Source: Danxiaibacter sp048498555
GTDB taxonomy: Bacteria > Bacteroidota > Bacteroidia > Chitinophagales > Chitinophagaceae
Assembly: GCA_048498555.1 (NCBI GenBank)
Contig: JBEHXT010000026.1
Span: 10,736-74,735 of the forward strand
Length of the DNA stretch: 64,000 bases
Direction: 5' to 3'
Below the pieces are notes generated by a model. The model was not told the origin of the DNA and did no database searches. It worked only from the letters and a program-made list of their open reading frames with translations. Numbering within the stretch: the first letter of the stretch is position 1; each line of letters begins with the position of its first letter. Shown here one piece after another: positions 44,743-54,558 of the stretch. A program made the translations under genes and the position numbers.

Positions 44743-45534
44743 ATGGCGACCAACAAAATACAGAAACTGAAATGGCTCAGCCTTTTTTGGATGCTCTTTT
44801 TTTCGTTGCCGGGGCATACTCAAACAACTCCACAAAAAGAAATTAATCAGCAACTTCAATTCTGGACCAGCATTAATACAGTTACACGCTTTACTGAACG
44901 CTGGGGAATGCTGGCAGACTTTCACATCAGGAGAAACAACTTTATCGCAGATCCAAGCTTCTACTTTTTAAGAGGTGCGGCCAACTATTGGATACAAGAT
45001 AACATGACGGTATCTCTTGGCTACGCGCACATGTGGCTGGCACCATCTCGCAGTGACTGGCATACCTTTTCGAACGAGGACCGCGTCTATCAACAATTCC
45101 AGGTGATATCCAAAATCAGAAGATCGGTTATACTGCAGCGGTTAAGGAACGAGTTACGCTGGCAGCAGAAAATTATTGACGACAAAAAAACAAATGAATA
45201 CAGGTTTACAGACCGCATTCGTTATCTGTTTAACTATAACTATTCCTTTTTCAAAAACAGCTACTTACCGTCGTTGGTAATTGCAGATGAAATACTCATT
45301 CATTTTGGCAAAGAAGTTGTTTACAACACATTTGATCAAAACAGGCTCTTCCTGGGAATAAAACAAAATATCAGCCCCTCGCTTAGTTTTGATTTTGGTT
45401 ATATGAATGTGTACCAGCAAAAATATTCAGGCTATCAATATGACATGAATCATACTATCCGCCTGTTCTTCTACTTAAATGTTGGATGGAAAAGAAATGC
45501 CACGCCTCCCGCAAGCGGAATAGGCGAAGAATAA
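44743..45534 (+). CDS. DUF2490 family outer-membrane protein
   Basis: 263-aa protein of the DUF2490 family, predicted outer-membrane beta-barrel of unknown function. A signal peptide ends near residue 27 (LPGHTQ). Typical pieces are INQQLQFWTSINTVTRFTER, YFLRGAANYWIQDNMTVSLG and LRNELRWQQKI, with the terminal strand HTIRLFFYLNVGW. Upstream of the second beta-helix gene but separated from it by a 423-bp gap that has its own promoter. Confidence 0.88.
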   Translation: MATNKIQKLKWLSLFWMLFFSLPGHTQTTPQKEINQQLQFWTSINTVTRFTERWGMLADFHIRRNNFIADPSFYFLRGAANYWIQDNMTVSLGYAHMWLAPSRSDWHTFSNEDRVYQQFQVISKIRRSVILQRLRNELRWQQKIIDDKKTNEYRFTDRIRYLFNYNYSFFKNSYLPSLVIADEILIHFGKEVVYNTFDQNRLFLGIKQNISPSLSFDFGYMNVYQQKYSGYQYDMNHTIRLFFYLNVGWKRNATPPASGIGEE

Positions 45535-45790
45535 TCATGTCGAATCCATAATACTAAATGTATTAAATGGCTATCATCAACTCATTGCTTTGTCTTTATG
45601 CAATGATATCAGCATACATCCCGATAGAATTACCAATGCAAGCAATCACTATATCGTGTAGCCACAATGTTTTTTTATCAGAAAATATATCTTATTTCAA
45701 ATAAAAAATGATGGAGCAAATGCCCACCTCATTATACTTATGATTTAAGAAAGCATAAAATTTTATAGAGAATTTATTCTACCGTTTTGC

Positions 45791-45820
45791 TTGACAAAAA
45801 GCATAAGTTATTGTACTTTT
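45791..45820 (+). promoter_or_regulatory. Bacteroidota-type promoter of the second beta-helix/FN3 gene
   Basis: TTGACA at 45791-45796 and GTACTTTT at 45813-45820, with 19 nt between the TTG and the -7 octamer, exactly as at 11519-11548. The sequence between (ATAAGTTATT) is also largely shared. The preceding 45535-45790 contains no gene or repeat I can identify. Confidence 0.65.
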
Positions 45821-45827
45821 CGGGCGT

Positions 45828-45932
45828 CTGTGTTTTGCTAGAAACACAGGGATATATCCTCAACGTCTCAAATGCTTATAGGCTTTGTTTCACTGTTGTG
45901 TTTACTATTAGAATACACAGGCAGGCATCCTA
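45828..45932 (+). promoter_or_regulatory. tandem-hairpin 5' leader, copy 2
   Basis: Unit 1 (45828-45861) is a perfect 8-bp stem CTGTGTTT / AAACACAG with a 6-nt loop, followed by GGGATATATCC. Unit 2 (45897-45932) is TGTGTTT with a bulged T and ACACA, an 8-nt loop, then GGCAGGCATCC. Units start 68 nt apart (67 in copy 1). Unit 1 begins about 7 nt past the -7 element, so it would form the 5' end of the mRNA. Confidence 0.6.
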
Positions 45933-45957
45933 TTTTATCACATTTAAACTCTAACTT

Positions 45958-48387
45958 ATGAAAAGAATAATTACTATTCTTTGCATGGCGGTAGCTGTGT
46001 GCAATAGCTATGCAAAAACGATTATTCTAAAGCCAGACGCAGGAAGCACCAGTATATATATTAAAGACCCTACTGTTTTAGGATATGCGCCAGGTGACAC
46101 GCTTCTTATTCAGCAAAACATCAGCAGCCTGTATTTAAGCGGCATCAACGGCACCGTAAAAGATACCGTAGTAGTTACGTCACTGGCCGGCGTTGTTATT
46201 GGCGGCGCTACGAATCGCAGCGTAGAAATGGGTGGCTGTTCCTTTATAAAAATGTATGGACTGTACATACAGGGTGACCCCAACATTATAGGATTTAAAT
46301 CAAATGGTTGTACGAATCTTGCTGTAGAGAACGTATCAGTTAACACTGCTTCTGTTGGCTTTTCAATAAAGGTCGATCCCGCAGATCAAAGCTGGGCTTA
46401 TCCTAATTATGTAATGAGGGATATGTCTATCAAAAACTGCTCTGCAGAAAACACACACAATGAGGGTTTTTATATTGGCCAAACTTCTGACATGTATAAC
46501 GGCTATAAAACCCCGCCAATTGTTGGTTTGAAAGTAAGGAACTGTTCCGCAACCAACACCGGATGGGATGGCTTTCAAATTACCAATGCGCAAAACTGTG
46601 ATGTATCAGGTGTTAAAGTGTACAATGCAGGTAACCAAAATCAGTCCGGGCAAAGAAGCGGTATAACTATTCAGGATGCAACCACCGGCACGTTTTCTGA
46701 TTTATATGTGGATGGATCAATGGGATCAGGTTTAACCATCTTTAGTTGCGGCGCAGTTTACTATAACAATATTGTTTTAAAGAATGTTGCTAAAATGGGC
46801 GGAAGCAATGCCGTTTATGTAGATAACAGGTATGACAGAGGCTACAACCTGGGTGCGCAGCAATTGTTTCTTACCAACCTGGTTATACAGGGTGGCGCCC
46901 CTACACCCACTGAAGCAATGTACGACCTCAACGGAACAAGTAACGGAGCTGTAGCAGCAATACCGGGCATTGTTACAAGATTGAGTTACGATCCATCACT
47001 ATGGCCAAAAATTAAGGACAATGCAAAAAATCAATATGTTGGCGGTACAGAAGGCACTCCTGACACTACAAGGCCTTCACCTCCCAAGCCTGACACCAAC
47101 TCGGTCACTCCGCCGAGCCCCGCACCAACCGGCGCATTCCTGTCAATTACCCAGGACAAGGTAACGGTTTATTATCCAGACGGGCATAGCGATGTGTACA
47201 ACAGATCTGGAACAGATACAATGCCATTGACCAAACCTGCTCCTCCTAATGATCTTAAAGCGGTAGTGGCAGGCAGAAGCGTCACTCTTACATGGAGCGC
47301 TCCTGCGGTTACCGGTGGCGCCCTGATCACTTCATACAAAATTTACAGAACAACCGCAGCAAGAAGTGCAACCCCTCCTGTAGCTGTAAACAATGGGCTT
47401 AGCTACGTAGACACCAACGTTGTTGAAGGGTATACTTATTATTACAAGGTAACGGCGGTAAATTCAGTTGGTGAATCTGAGCCGACTTCCGAGGTTTCAG
47501 CAACGGTGGCAGCAGTTCCCATACCTGCAGCTCCACAAAACCTTAGTGCTACAGGCAGCGTTGGCGAAGCCAGTTTAAAATGGTCGCCACCAACCGGCAA
47601 TACAGATTCAATCACAACCTACAACATCTATCGGGGCACCACCAAAGGCTTTACCGATGACCTTGTGGCTACAGTCCCTAACGGCACTACAACATACACT
47701 GACAACAACCTGGTTGCAGGTGTTTATTACTATACTGTTACTGACAGTAAAGGCAACGTACAATCACTGAAATCGAATGAGGATTCAGCAGATGTTAGTC
47801 AGCCCGCAACAACGCCATCTGCACCTCAGAGCCTTTCCCTGGTTTCCGGCATATTGCAGGCAACGTTAACATGGTCTGCTCCGCTTAGCAACGGAAATGC
47901 TCCTATCAATAACTACAAAATCTACCGCGGTACAAGTTCCGGATCGGGCACATTACTCACAACCGTTTCCGGAAGTGTATTTACCTACAAAGACGCTAAT
48001 CTTACAAGCGGACAAAAATATTACTATACAGTCACAGCAGTAAACTCAGCAGCAGAATCACCCAAGTCGAACGAGGTAAGCCTCACTGCTTCTTCGTATA
48101 CATTACCAGCAGCTCCGTTGAACGTTAAAGCAGCAGCATCAAGCGCAACTGTATCATTATCATGGTCGGCTCCATCTAATACCGGCGGCACAACTATTAC
48201 AGGTTATAAAATTTACAGGGGAACATCTTCTGGCCGCTATAATCCAATAACCACATTACAAGGCAATGTATTAAACTATGTAGATGGCAACAAGGCAAAT
48301 GGCACAATATACTACTACGTAATATCAGCAATAAACAGTGTGGGCGAAGGGCCATTCTCTTCCGAAGTTTCTGCAAAACCACAATAA
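45958..48387 (+). CDS. secreted right-handed beta-helix protein with four FN3 domains (paralogue 2)
   Basis: 809-aa paralogue of the 11686 gene, with the same architecture: signal peptide (MKRIITILCMAVAVCNSYAK), parallel beta-helix (about 22-365, with EGFYIGQTSDMYNGYKTPP and NTGWDGFQITNAQNCDVSG), a Pro-rich linker, the segment DKVTVYYPDGHSDVY, and FN3 domains starting near residues 425, 520, 617 and 714. No type IX secretion tail. Probably cell-surface carbohydrate binding or cleavage; activity unproven. Promoter, leader and terminator arrangement are also duplicated. Confidence 0.88.
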   Translation: MKRIITILCMAVAVCNSYAKTIILKPDAGSTSIYIKDPTVLGYAPGDTLLIQQNISSLYLSGINGTVKDTVVVTSLAGVVIGGATNRSVEMGGCSFIKMYGLYIQGDPNIIGFKSNGCTNLAVENVSVNTASVGFSIKVDPADQSWAYPNYVMRDMSIKNCSAENTHNEGFYIGQTSDMYNGYKTPPIVGLKVRNCSATNTGWDGFQITNAQNCDVSGVKVYNAGNQNQSGQRSGITIQDATTGTFSDLYVDGSMGSGLTIFSCGAVYYNNIVLKNVAKMGGSNAVYVDNRYDRGYNLGAQQLFLTNLVIQGGAPTPTEAMYDLNGTSNGAVAAIPGIVTRLSYDPSLWPKIKDNAKNQYVGGTEGTPDTTRPSPPKPDTNSVTPPSPAPTGAFLSITQDKVTVYYPDGHSDVYNRSGTDTMPLTKPAPPNDLKAVVAGRSVTLTWSAPAVTGGALITSYKIYRTTAARSATPPVAVNNGLSYVDTNVVEGYTYYYKVTAVNSVGESEPTSEVSATVAAVPIPAAPQNLSATGSVGEASLKWSPPTGNTDSITTYNIYRGTTKGFTDDLVATVPNGTTTYTDNNLVAGVYYYTVTDSKGNVQSLKSNEDSADVSQPATTPSAPQSLSLVSGILQATLTWSAPLSNGNAPINNYKIYRGTSSGSGTLLTTVSGSVFTYKDANLTSGQKYYYTVTAVNSAAESPKSNEVSLTASSYTLPAAPLNVKAAASSATVSLSWSAPSNTGGTTITGYKIYRGTSSGRYNPITTLQGNVLNYVDGNKANGTIYYYVISAINSVGEGPFSSEVSAKPQ

Positions 48388-48420
48388 CATTGGATCTTAA
48401 CCCTTACAGAGATTTGCCAG

Positions 48421-48449
48421 GCAGGTTGCGTAAAGCAACCTGCTTTTTT
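48421..48449 (+). terminator. rho-independent terminator
   Basis: Stem GCAGGTTGC / GCAACCTGC with a 5-nt loop followed by six T, 33 bp after the second beta-helix/FN3 stop. Confidence 0.92.
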
Positions 48450-48538
48450 ACTGCATGCACCAAAAGCGAAAAGCTGCCTCACTGAGACAGCCTTTCTGAT
48501 TACCCCCCATGAAAGAAATTATCGAAACCGCAACACTC

Positions 48539-49840
48539 CTATTTTTCAGTCACCGGCAGCGGAAATTTATCCCACACATCATCACCGGGCCTGTCAATCG
48601 GTAATGTGTTTAATTTATTGTAACGGCGCAGGTCTATCCACCTGTGCCCTTCATAGAATAAAGAGTATCTCTTCTGCTGCAGCATTTCATTAATCAGAGC
48701 ATCCTTTGTTTGCACCCCGCTATACACAGCAAGGTTATGGCTGGTTCTTATTCTGTTGATCGCCTTCAAAGCCTCTGTAAAATTGTTTGCCTGAATATTT
48801 GCTTCAGCATATAGTAAAATCAATTCCTCATTTCGCACAATCGGCATCGGAGCGGTGCTTGAAGTATACACCCACACATCCCGGTTGCTGCTTAAGCCGC
48901 TAAGGGATGCAGTAGTATTACGTAAAGTAGCCTTGTTGATCCTATCATCATTCGCAGCGATATCTGCAGCAAATGAAGGATGGGCCACACGCACTTCTCC
49001 GTTTTGATTCTGCGGAATGAAGGCAGGGTTTAACTGATCACCAGAGCCTGTGCCGAATACATGATTTACACCAAGGCCAAGGTCTTTTGCTATTCCAAAA
49101 AATGATTCATTAAGATCACTTAGGGCATCATTCCATTGCTGCCTGTAAACCGCAACACGCGCGGCAATGGCTCTGTTAACCTGCAAAAGCCCTTTAGCAT
49201 CGTTAAACCCGGAAAATCCTGCAAGAGGGAATGATACAGAAGCATTGCCCAGATCCGTCTTAGCTGAGTCCAGCAAAGCAGCGATTGACTTAAGCGCTTC
49301 ATCATATCCTACAATAGGGCCCATGTTTTCAGGATCCGCTACTTCAATACGGATACCGTAAGTATAAGTCAGGTTAAGATTAAGTAATAGCTGATAAGCT
49401 TTAACTGTTCTCGCAAAGCCCGCATATCCGTTTTTTTCCGAACTGCTTATCAATGATGAATTTTGTACAGCCTGGATAAGGATGTTACAATTTTTTACTA
49501 CTCTGTATCTGGCGGACCATGGATTAGCTATATAAAAGTTGCTACCGCTTAAAACTGCGTTATTCGCACCCAGCAGGTCTGTAAGGTATCTTGGCTCAGA
49601 TGGAGAAAATCGATAGCCTTCTCTGCCGATGGTACTAACATCGTCAAGGTAAAATGCCATATTGTTTCGCATGCCCGATTCCGTTCCGCTCACCAGGTTA
49701 TTTAATTCGCTTGCGGATGCATTGTTTAAAAATTGTTCCCCTGTAGGGCTGTTAAGATTGCCATAATCCTTTTTACAGGAAGCAAATATCACAACCACAT
49801 TCAATGCTATTATCGAAAGTATATTGATCGTCGTTTTCAT
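48539..49840 (-). CDS. SusD/RagB-family nutrient-binding lipoprotein
   Basis: About 433-aa outer-membrane lipoprotein that forms the lid of a SusC-type transporter. The ATG at 49840 starts the lipoprotein signal (lipobox FASC, C22); an earlier in-frame codon at 49864 would overlap SusC. Family features include a TPR-like helical core (ARTVKAYQLLLNLNLTYTYG) and the C-terminal RRYNKLNTLP region with RRYSLFYEGHRWIDLR-like text (KRYSLFYEGHRWIDLR). Last gene of the operon, 13 bp after SusC. The substrate cannot be inferred from this gene. Confidence 0.93.
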   Translation of the reverse strand: MKTTINILSIIALNVVVIFASCKKDYGNLNSPTGEQFLNNASASELNNLVSGTESGMRNNMAFYLDDVSTIGREGYRFSPSEPRYLTDLLGANNAVLSGSNFYIANPWSARYRVVKNCNILIQAVQNSSLISSSEKNGYAGFARTVKAYQLLLNLNLTYTYGIRIEVADPENMGPIVGYDEALKSIAALLDSAKTDLGNASVSFPLAGFSGFNDAKGLLQVNRAIAARVAVYRQQWNDALSDLNESFFGIAKDLGLGVNHVFGTGSGDQLNPAFIPQNQNGEVRVAHPSFAADIAANDDRINKATLRNTTASLSGLSSNRDVWVYTSSTAPMPIVRNEELILLYAEANIQANNFTEALKAINRIRTSHNLAVYSGVQTKDALINEMLQQKRYSLFYEGHRWIDLRRYNKLNTLPIDRPGDDVWDKFPLPVTEK

Positions 49841-49853
49841 TTTGGTTGATGAT

Positions 49854-52802
49854 TTAAAAGTCAAGTGAAATATGGAAGTTTGCTCTTTTGCTTGCCGGAT
49901 AAGGATCTACATCCACACCGCTGGAAAATCCTGTTCCGAAATTGGATACTTCGGGATCATAGGATTTATATTTTGTAAATGTGAGGTAGTTATTGAGCGA
50001 GGCACCCAATCTCAGGCCTTTTATAAACTTAACGGGCAGCTTATTAAATGAATAATACACGCCTACTTCGCGCAGCCTTAAATAGCCTGCATCCTGCACA
50101 AACATTTGTGCACTCGTACCGATCTGGCTTATACGGTAAACACCATCGGGCAGCCCTGCCTTGTTAGTAACATTATCATAGTCTGCACTGGTGCCACCAA
50201 AATCTGTTTGCAAATTGGTCAGGTTAATATTGCTGCCGCCATTTTTCCAATGCAGCAAAAACCTCAGGCTAAGCTTGTTCCAAAAGGTAATTTCATTGTA
50301 CGTATTCATCTGGAACCGCGGCTCTGCATCACCCAAAACACCTACTCCCATGCCATTCAAACCAACAATCTGTGTGGCTGACTTGCCTTCTTCTATCCGG
50401 AATGAGCCAAGCACATAACCAAAAGAGCCTTGTGGTATTGGTTGAATAATATATTTGGTAACGAGTGAACGATTTAGCCAGAAATTTACCGAGGTGTTCC
50501 ATGTAACATTTTTTGTAGCAACAGGTTTAGCATTTATACCCAGTTCCACGCCACGATTGCGAAGATTACCGGCATTCAGCCAACCAGTTGCAAAACCGGA
50601 AGATTGAGGAGGATTCGCCAGCATTAAAAAGTCATCTATGTTCTTGTTGTAATAAGTGAACTGGAAACCAAGCCTGCCATGCAGTATAGTAAAATCAAGA
50701 CCGGTTTCAAACTCTTTCTGGCGTTCCGGTTTGATGTTAGGATCACCTTTTTCAGTGTTAACCAACGATCCCGGATTGCCCGCTATATTAGAGATAACCA
50801 GCGAAGTAAATTTACTGCCATATGCAGGCACGTTGTTTGCCTGGCCATAAGCAGCGCGCAATTTGAAATTATCAAAAAAGTGTCCCTTCAACACACCACT
50901 GTGCGTTAAATTCCATGAAATACCCGCCTTCGGATACACATAAAATTTTGAAGCATCGCCGTTATTGGTTGACCTGTCAAAACGCACACCGGCTGTTACA
51001 TTAACAGCTTCTGCAATGCTTGCCTCTTCCTGGATAAAAACGCCGTCGTTTTGAAATTTGGCCCTGAATTGTTTTGCGTTGAGCGCACCAGCCTGGTCCA
51101 CATTTGACTGGCCGGAGATTACTTGCGTTGCAATGTTCAGCAGGTTATTATAATCACCTGTTTCTTGTGTTAACCCCGCTGAAGTTGTAAAGGAAAGCTT
51201 GTCAGAAGGAGTGAATGTATTTACAAGTGATAGAATATAGTTTGTATTAAGATTTTTTGTAGAACCCTGAATAGAAGTGCCTTTGTTTACTGCCTGAAAT
51301 TGCAGTGTACTCGGGAACAAAGCATTCGTTTCCAGGTTATAAAAATCAATACCGCCTCTACCTATAAACCTTGTTGTGCTGTGATTGCTTTTTTGAAATA
51401 TCGCATCTAAATTCAATCCTGTGATAAAACGGTTAACGGCTTCGTTGTTACGCATTAGCGCAATGGTTTGCAAAGGATTGGATGCAGCAAAAGGATTGTT
51501 CGGATAATTACCGATGTTATCCGGATGCAGTTGCGCAAAGCTTGGTGTTGAAGCCAGCGCAATACCCAGTGATACGCCTGCATTGTCATTGCCGGATATA
51601 CCTCTGTCCGCTGACGAGTTTATATATCCCGTAGTAATGCCGATTTTTACATTATCCGTAATGCGGTGATCGATATTCAGTCGAAGGTTACTGTTGCGGT
51701 AACCTGTATTTTTAACGATACCTTCTTCATCTTTTTGTGAAGCTGAAAAATAGAAGCTTGTCTTTTCGCCACCTCCACTTATGCTTAGCATGGTATTGCG
51801 CGCGAAACCGGTATTGCCATAAATTTCTTTTTCATAATCGTATATTTTTCCGGATGCTTGTGCATCAATAAATTGTTGGCGTAAGGCTGCACTGGTTGCG
51901 CTGTCAGACGAAAGGCTGGCTGCTCTATCCGCTGTAAATTCACGCACGCCAATGAATTTCCTGGCGCTAATAATGCCAAGGTCCTGAGAAACTGAAACAC
52001 TGGTCTTCCCTTGCTTTCCACGTTTGGTAGTGATGATTACTACGCCTCCTGCAGCTTTCGATCCATATATAGCAGCAGCCGACGCGCCTTTAAGTATTTC
52101 AATGTTTTCAATATCTCCTGCGGGTATATCGGCTATGCGGCTCGATGGATTGTCCTGATTAGATGTCGGGCTACCTCCGGCCGCCGCTCCAGTAACGGCA
52201 TTAAGGCCCGCGGAAGTGGCGGTATTATTGACAAACACACCGTCAATTACATATAGAGGCTGTGTATTACCATAGACAGAAGTCACGCCGCGCAGCTTTA
52301 CAGAAATACCGCCACCTGGTGCGCCGGTATTAGCATTGATATATGCGCCGGGTATTTTGCCTTCGAGTGCACCATCAAATGTTTGTGCGGGCGCCACACC
52401 ATTCAGCTCTTTACTGGATATAGTAGCTACCGAATTGGCCAGGTTCCTTCTTTTAACACTGGTAGCAAGGCCTGTAATAACCACTTCATCGAGCTTCGTT
52501 ACATCTTCTTCCAGTTTAATTACAACATCATTGGCTATAGTGCTTACTGGCATGGATTGAGATTTAAAACCTGTTGCGTTTACAACAAGAACGGCATTTT
52601 GTGATACTACGAGATGAAATTTGCCGTCGTTATCTGAAGCGACTCCTAGGTTAGAATTTTTTACAAGTATGCTGGCACCGGGAATGGCTGTATTGTTCAT
52701 GTCGGTTAATTTCCCGGTAACCGTTTTGCTTTGCGCCCATGCCCATGATGGCAATAGGATAACACCAAGCAAAAATGCAATTACATTAAAAGGGTGTCTC
52801 AT
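49854..52802 (-). CDS. SusC/RagA-family TonB-linked outer-membrane transporter
   Basis: 982-aa TonB-dependent importer. A signal peptide is followed by a carboxypeptidase-regulatory-like domain (VTGKLTDMNNTAIPGASILV), the SusC signature LDEVVITGLA, a plug domain (IEILKGASAAAIYGSKAAGG) and a long beta-barrel ending in RANFHISLDF. Intact and full length. It forms the import complex with the SusD protein 13 bp downstream. It follows the four AhpD-like genes by 68 bp and is probably co-transcribed with them. Confidence 0.95.
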   Translation of the reverse strand: MRHPFNVIAFLLGVILLPSWAWAQSKTVTGKLTDMNNTAIPGASILVKNSNLGVASDNDGKFHLVVSQNAVLVVNATGFKSQSMPVSTIANDVVIKLEEDVTKLDEVVITGLATSVKRRNLANSVATISSKELNGVAPAQTFDGALEGKIPGAYINANTGAPGGGISVKLRGVTSVYGNTQPLYVIDGVFVNNTATSAGLNAVTGAAAGGSPTSNQDNPSSRIADIPAGDIENIEILKGASAAAIYGSKAAGGVVIITTKRGKQGKTSVSVSQDLGIISARKFIGVREFTADRAASLSSDSATSAALRQQFIDAQASGKIYDYEKEIYGNTGFARNTMLSISGGGEKTSFYFSASQKDEEGIVKNTGYRNSNLRLNIDHRITDNVKIGITTGYINSSADRGISGNDNAGVSLGIALASTPSFAQLHPDNIGNYPNNPFAASNPLQTIALMRNNEAVNRFITGLNLDAIFQKSNHSTTRFIGRGGIDFYNLETNALFPSTLQFQAVNKGTSIQGSTKNLNTNYILSLVNTFTPSDKLSFTTSAGLTQETGDYNNLLNIATQVISGQSNVDQAGALNAKQFRAKFQNDGVFIQEEASIAEAVNVTAGVRFDRSTNNGDASKFYVYPKAGISWNLTHSGVLKGHFFDNFKLRAAYGQANNVPAYGSKFTSLVISNIAGNPGSLVNTEKGDPNIKPERQKEFETGLDFTILHGRLGFQFTYYNKNIDDFLMLANPPQSSGFATGWLNAGNLRNRGVELGINAKPVATKNVTWNTSVNFWLNRSLVTKYIIQPIPQGSFGYVLGSFRIEEGKSATQIVGLNGMGVGVLGDAEPRFQMNTYNEITFWNKLSLRFLLHWKNGGSNINLTNLQTDFGGTSADYDNVTNKAGLPDGVYRISQIGTSAQMFVQDAGYLRLREVGVYYSFNKLPVKFIKGLRLGASLNNYLTFTKYKSYDPEVSNFGTGFSSGVDVDPYPASKRANFHISLDF

Positions 52803-52870
52803 TTCGTAGTTTTTGTTTTGGTAAAAGAGTAGTTCTGTACCGGTTAGGCAGGTTGTTCCGGCGTTGTTAT

Positions 52871-53431
52871 TTAATGTGTTTGTTGGTTAGTGTAAATATG
52901 GCTGCCATAGCCATGTTCCGCAACCTGTGCGGCGCGCCGTTCATATGATGCCAGATCAGCAGGCGTATTGGCGGCAAGGCCGTCCACATAACGATTGAAC
53001 ATGCAAAATGCGGCTGCTATTAATACAGTATCGTGAATATCTGCATCTGTTGCACCAGCGTCCTTCGCTATTTTTACATCTTCAGCAGTAACATGCTTCC
53101 CTCCTTTTTGTACCTTTCCGGCAATGTTTAATAGTGTTTTGAGCTTTTCCGGAACCGAAGCAGTTGCTGGGTCATTCCGTACTTCTTCTACAACTTCCCG
53201 ATCGCCTTTCAGGTAACAGCTGGCGATTTCGCCGTGCGAATAATCACAATAAAAGCACTGATTAAGATGAGAGACATAGGTTGCAATAAGTTCTCTTTCA
53301 GCAGGTGAAAGGCCATCTACTCTCCGCAGCAAAGCCTCGGCTAAAGCGCCTAAAGGCTCAGCCGTATGCGGACTGAAAGCGAGTAGCGCCCTAATACCGG
53401 GCAAATCTTTATTCACTTGAATGTGTGGCAT
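52871..53431 (-). CDS. carboxymuconolactone-decarboxylase/AhpD-like protein, copy 4
   Basis: 186-aa helical protein of the CMD/AhpD-like (peroxidase-related) family. Signature: ERELIATYVSHLNQCFYC with redox pair C59/C62 and H66, then GATDADIHDTVLIAAAFCMF and NRYVDGL. Members reduce peroxides via the CxxC pair or act on lactones/decarboxylate; which applies here is unknown. No signal peptide. Last of four adjacent paralogues and first upstream of SusC; it starts 11 bp after copy 3. Confidence 0.85.
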   Translation of the reverse strand: MPHIQVNKDLPGIRALLAFSPHTAEPLGALAEALLRRVDGLSPAERELIATYVSHLNQCFYCDYSHGEIASCYLKGDREVVEEVRNDPATASVPEKLKTLLNIAGKVQKGGKHVTAEDVKIAKDAGATDADIHDTVLIAAAFCMFNRYVDGLAANTPADLASYERRAAQVAEHGYGSHIYTNQQTH

Positions 53432-53442
53432 TGTATTTAGTT

Positions 53443-54006
53443 TTATGATACGGAATTGTTGTGTAGGTCAAAATCAGCATAACCCTCTTCAGCACGCTTA
53501 GGGGCGCGGTCCACATAAAATTGCCTGTCTTCCGGCGCCCAGGTGGCGAGCCCGTCAACATAGCGGTTGTACATGCAGAAAGCAGCAGCTATCAGCACAG
53601 TATCATGAATTTCTTTATCTGTTGCACCTGCAGCATTTGCGCTCTTTATATCATCACGGGTAACATAAAGCCCTCCGCGTTGAACTTTTGCGGCGACAGC
53701 CAACAAGGCTTTGAGTTTGTCTGAAATATTGGCTACAGATGGATCTTGCTTAATTGCATCAATCGCAGGAATATCACAGTTTAAATAATGGCCCGCGAGC
53801 GCAACATGAACATTCTGGCAGAAAAAGCAATCGTTCAGATAAGAAACGTAGGTACCGATCAGCTCTCTTTCCCCACGTGTTAAGGTGCTATTATCATCGC
53901 GCAGCAAAACTTCTGCAAGTTCATTTAATGGTTTTGCTGTTTGCGGGCTATACGCCATAGGGCCGCGTATGCCAGGCAAATCGTTTTCAAGGTTTATATG
54001 TGCCAT
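53443..54006 (-). CDS. carboxymuconolactone-decarboxylase/AhpD-like protein, copy 3
   Basis: About 187 aa. The ATG at 54006 (MAHINLEN) lines up with the starts of the other copies; an ATG at 54015 overlaps the upstream stop as ATGA and is possible. Motifs: ERELIGTYVSYLNDCFFC with C60/C63 and H67, and GATDKEIHDTVLIAAAFCM. One residue is inserted before the motif relative to the other copies. Cytoplasmic. Same operon as its paralogues, so likely a specialised duplicate. Confidence 0.84.
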   Translation of the reverse strand: MAHINLENDLPGIRGPMAYSPQTAKPLNELAEVLLRDDNSTLTRGERELIGTYVSYLNDCFFCQNVHVALAGHYLNCDIPAIDAIKQDPSVANISDKLKALLAVAAKVQRGGLYVTRDDIKSANAAGATDKEIHDTVLIAAAFCMYNRYVDGLATWAPEDRQFYVDRAPKRAEEGYADFDLHNNSVS

Positions 54007-54011
54007 AGCTA

Positions 54012-54557
54012 TCATTGTTTTTGTGGTAATACATATCCTTTTGATGCCATTCTTTCGCCCATTGCCTCATAATCAGAAGCTTCGGTTGGCGTAAAGCTTG
54101 CAAGTCCATCAACATACCTGTTGAACATGGAAAATGTTGCTGCAATTAACACGGCATCGTGTATTTCTGCATCCGTTGCCCCAGCTGCGCGAGCCTTATC
54201 AATATCATCTTGTGTCACATCTTTGCCCAGCACCTGCACTTTTCCTGCGATATTTAATAAGCTTTTTAGTTTGGGGGTTATGTTTGCTTCATCTGCATCT
54301 TGCAACACTTCATCAACAAGATTCTTTTCCGTGCCGTACAAGCAACGTGAGGCAGCTGCGTGGCTGTTCATACAAAACATGCATTCATCACGGTTTGAAA
54401 CATAGGCAGCAATAAGCTCTCTTTCCGATTCGGTTAAGGTTGAATTTCCTCTAAGCAGCGCCTGCGCCAGGTTGTACAAATGCTCGCCCGTCTCTGGCCG
54501 GAACATGACAAGGCTTCTTATGCCCGGTACATTTTCGGGTACGTTTATATGTGCCAT
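54012..54557 (-). CDS. carboxymuconolactone-decarboxylase/AhpD-like protein, copy 2
   Basis: 181-aa CMD/AhpD-like protein. Motifs: ERELIAAYVSNRDECMFC with C59/C62 and H66, then GATDAEIHDAVLIAATFSMF and NRYVDGL. Starts one base after the MFS gene stop, so its translation is likely coupled to the transporter. The consistent CxxC-xxx-H pattern across all four copies argues that the redox centre is functional rather than decaying. Confidence 0.86.
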   Translation of the reverse strand: MAHINVPENVPGIRSLVMFRPETGEHLYNLAQALLRGNSTLTESERELIAAYVSNRDECMFCMNSHAAASRCLYGTEKNLVDEVLQDADEANITPKLKSLLNIAGKVQVLGKDVTQDDIDKARAAGATDAEIHDAVLIAATFSMFNRYVDGLASFTPTEASDYEAMGERMASKGYVLPQKQ

Positions 54558-54558
54558 G

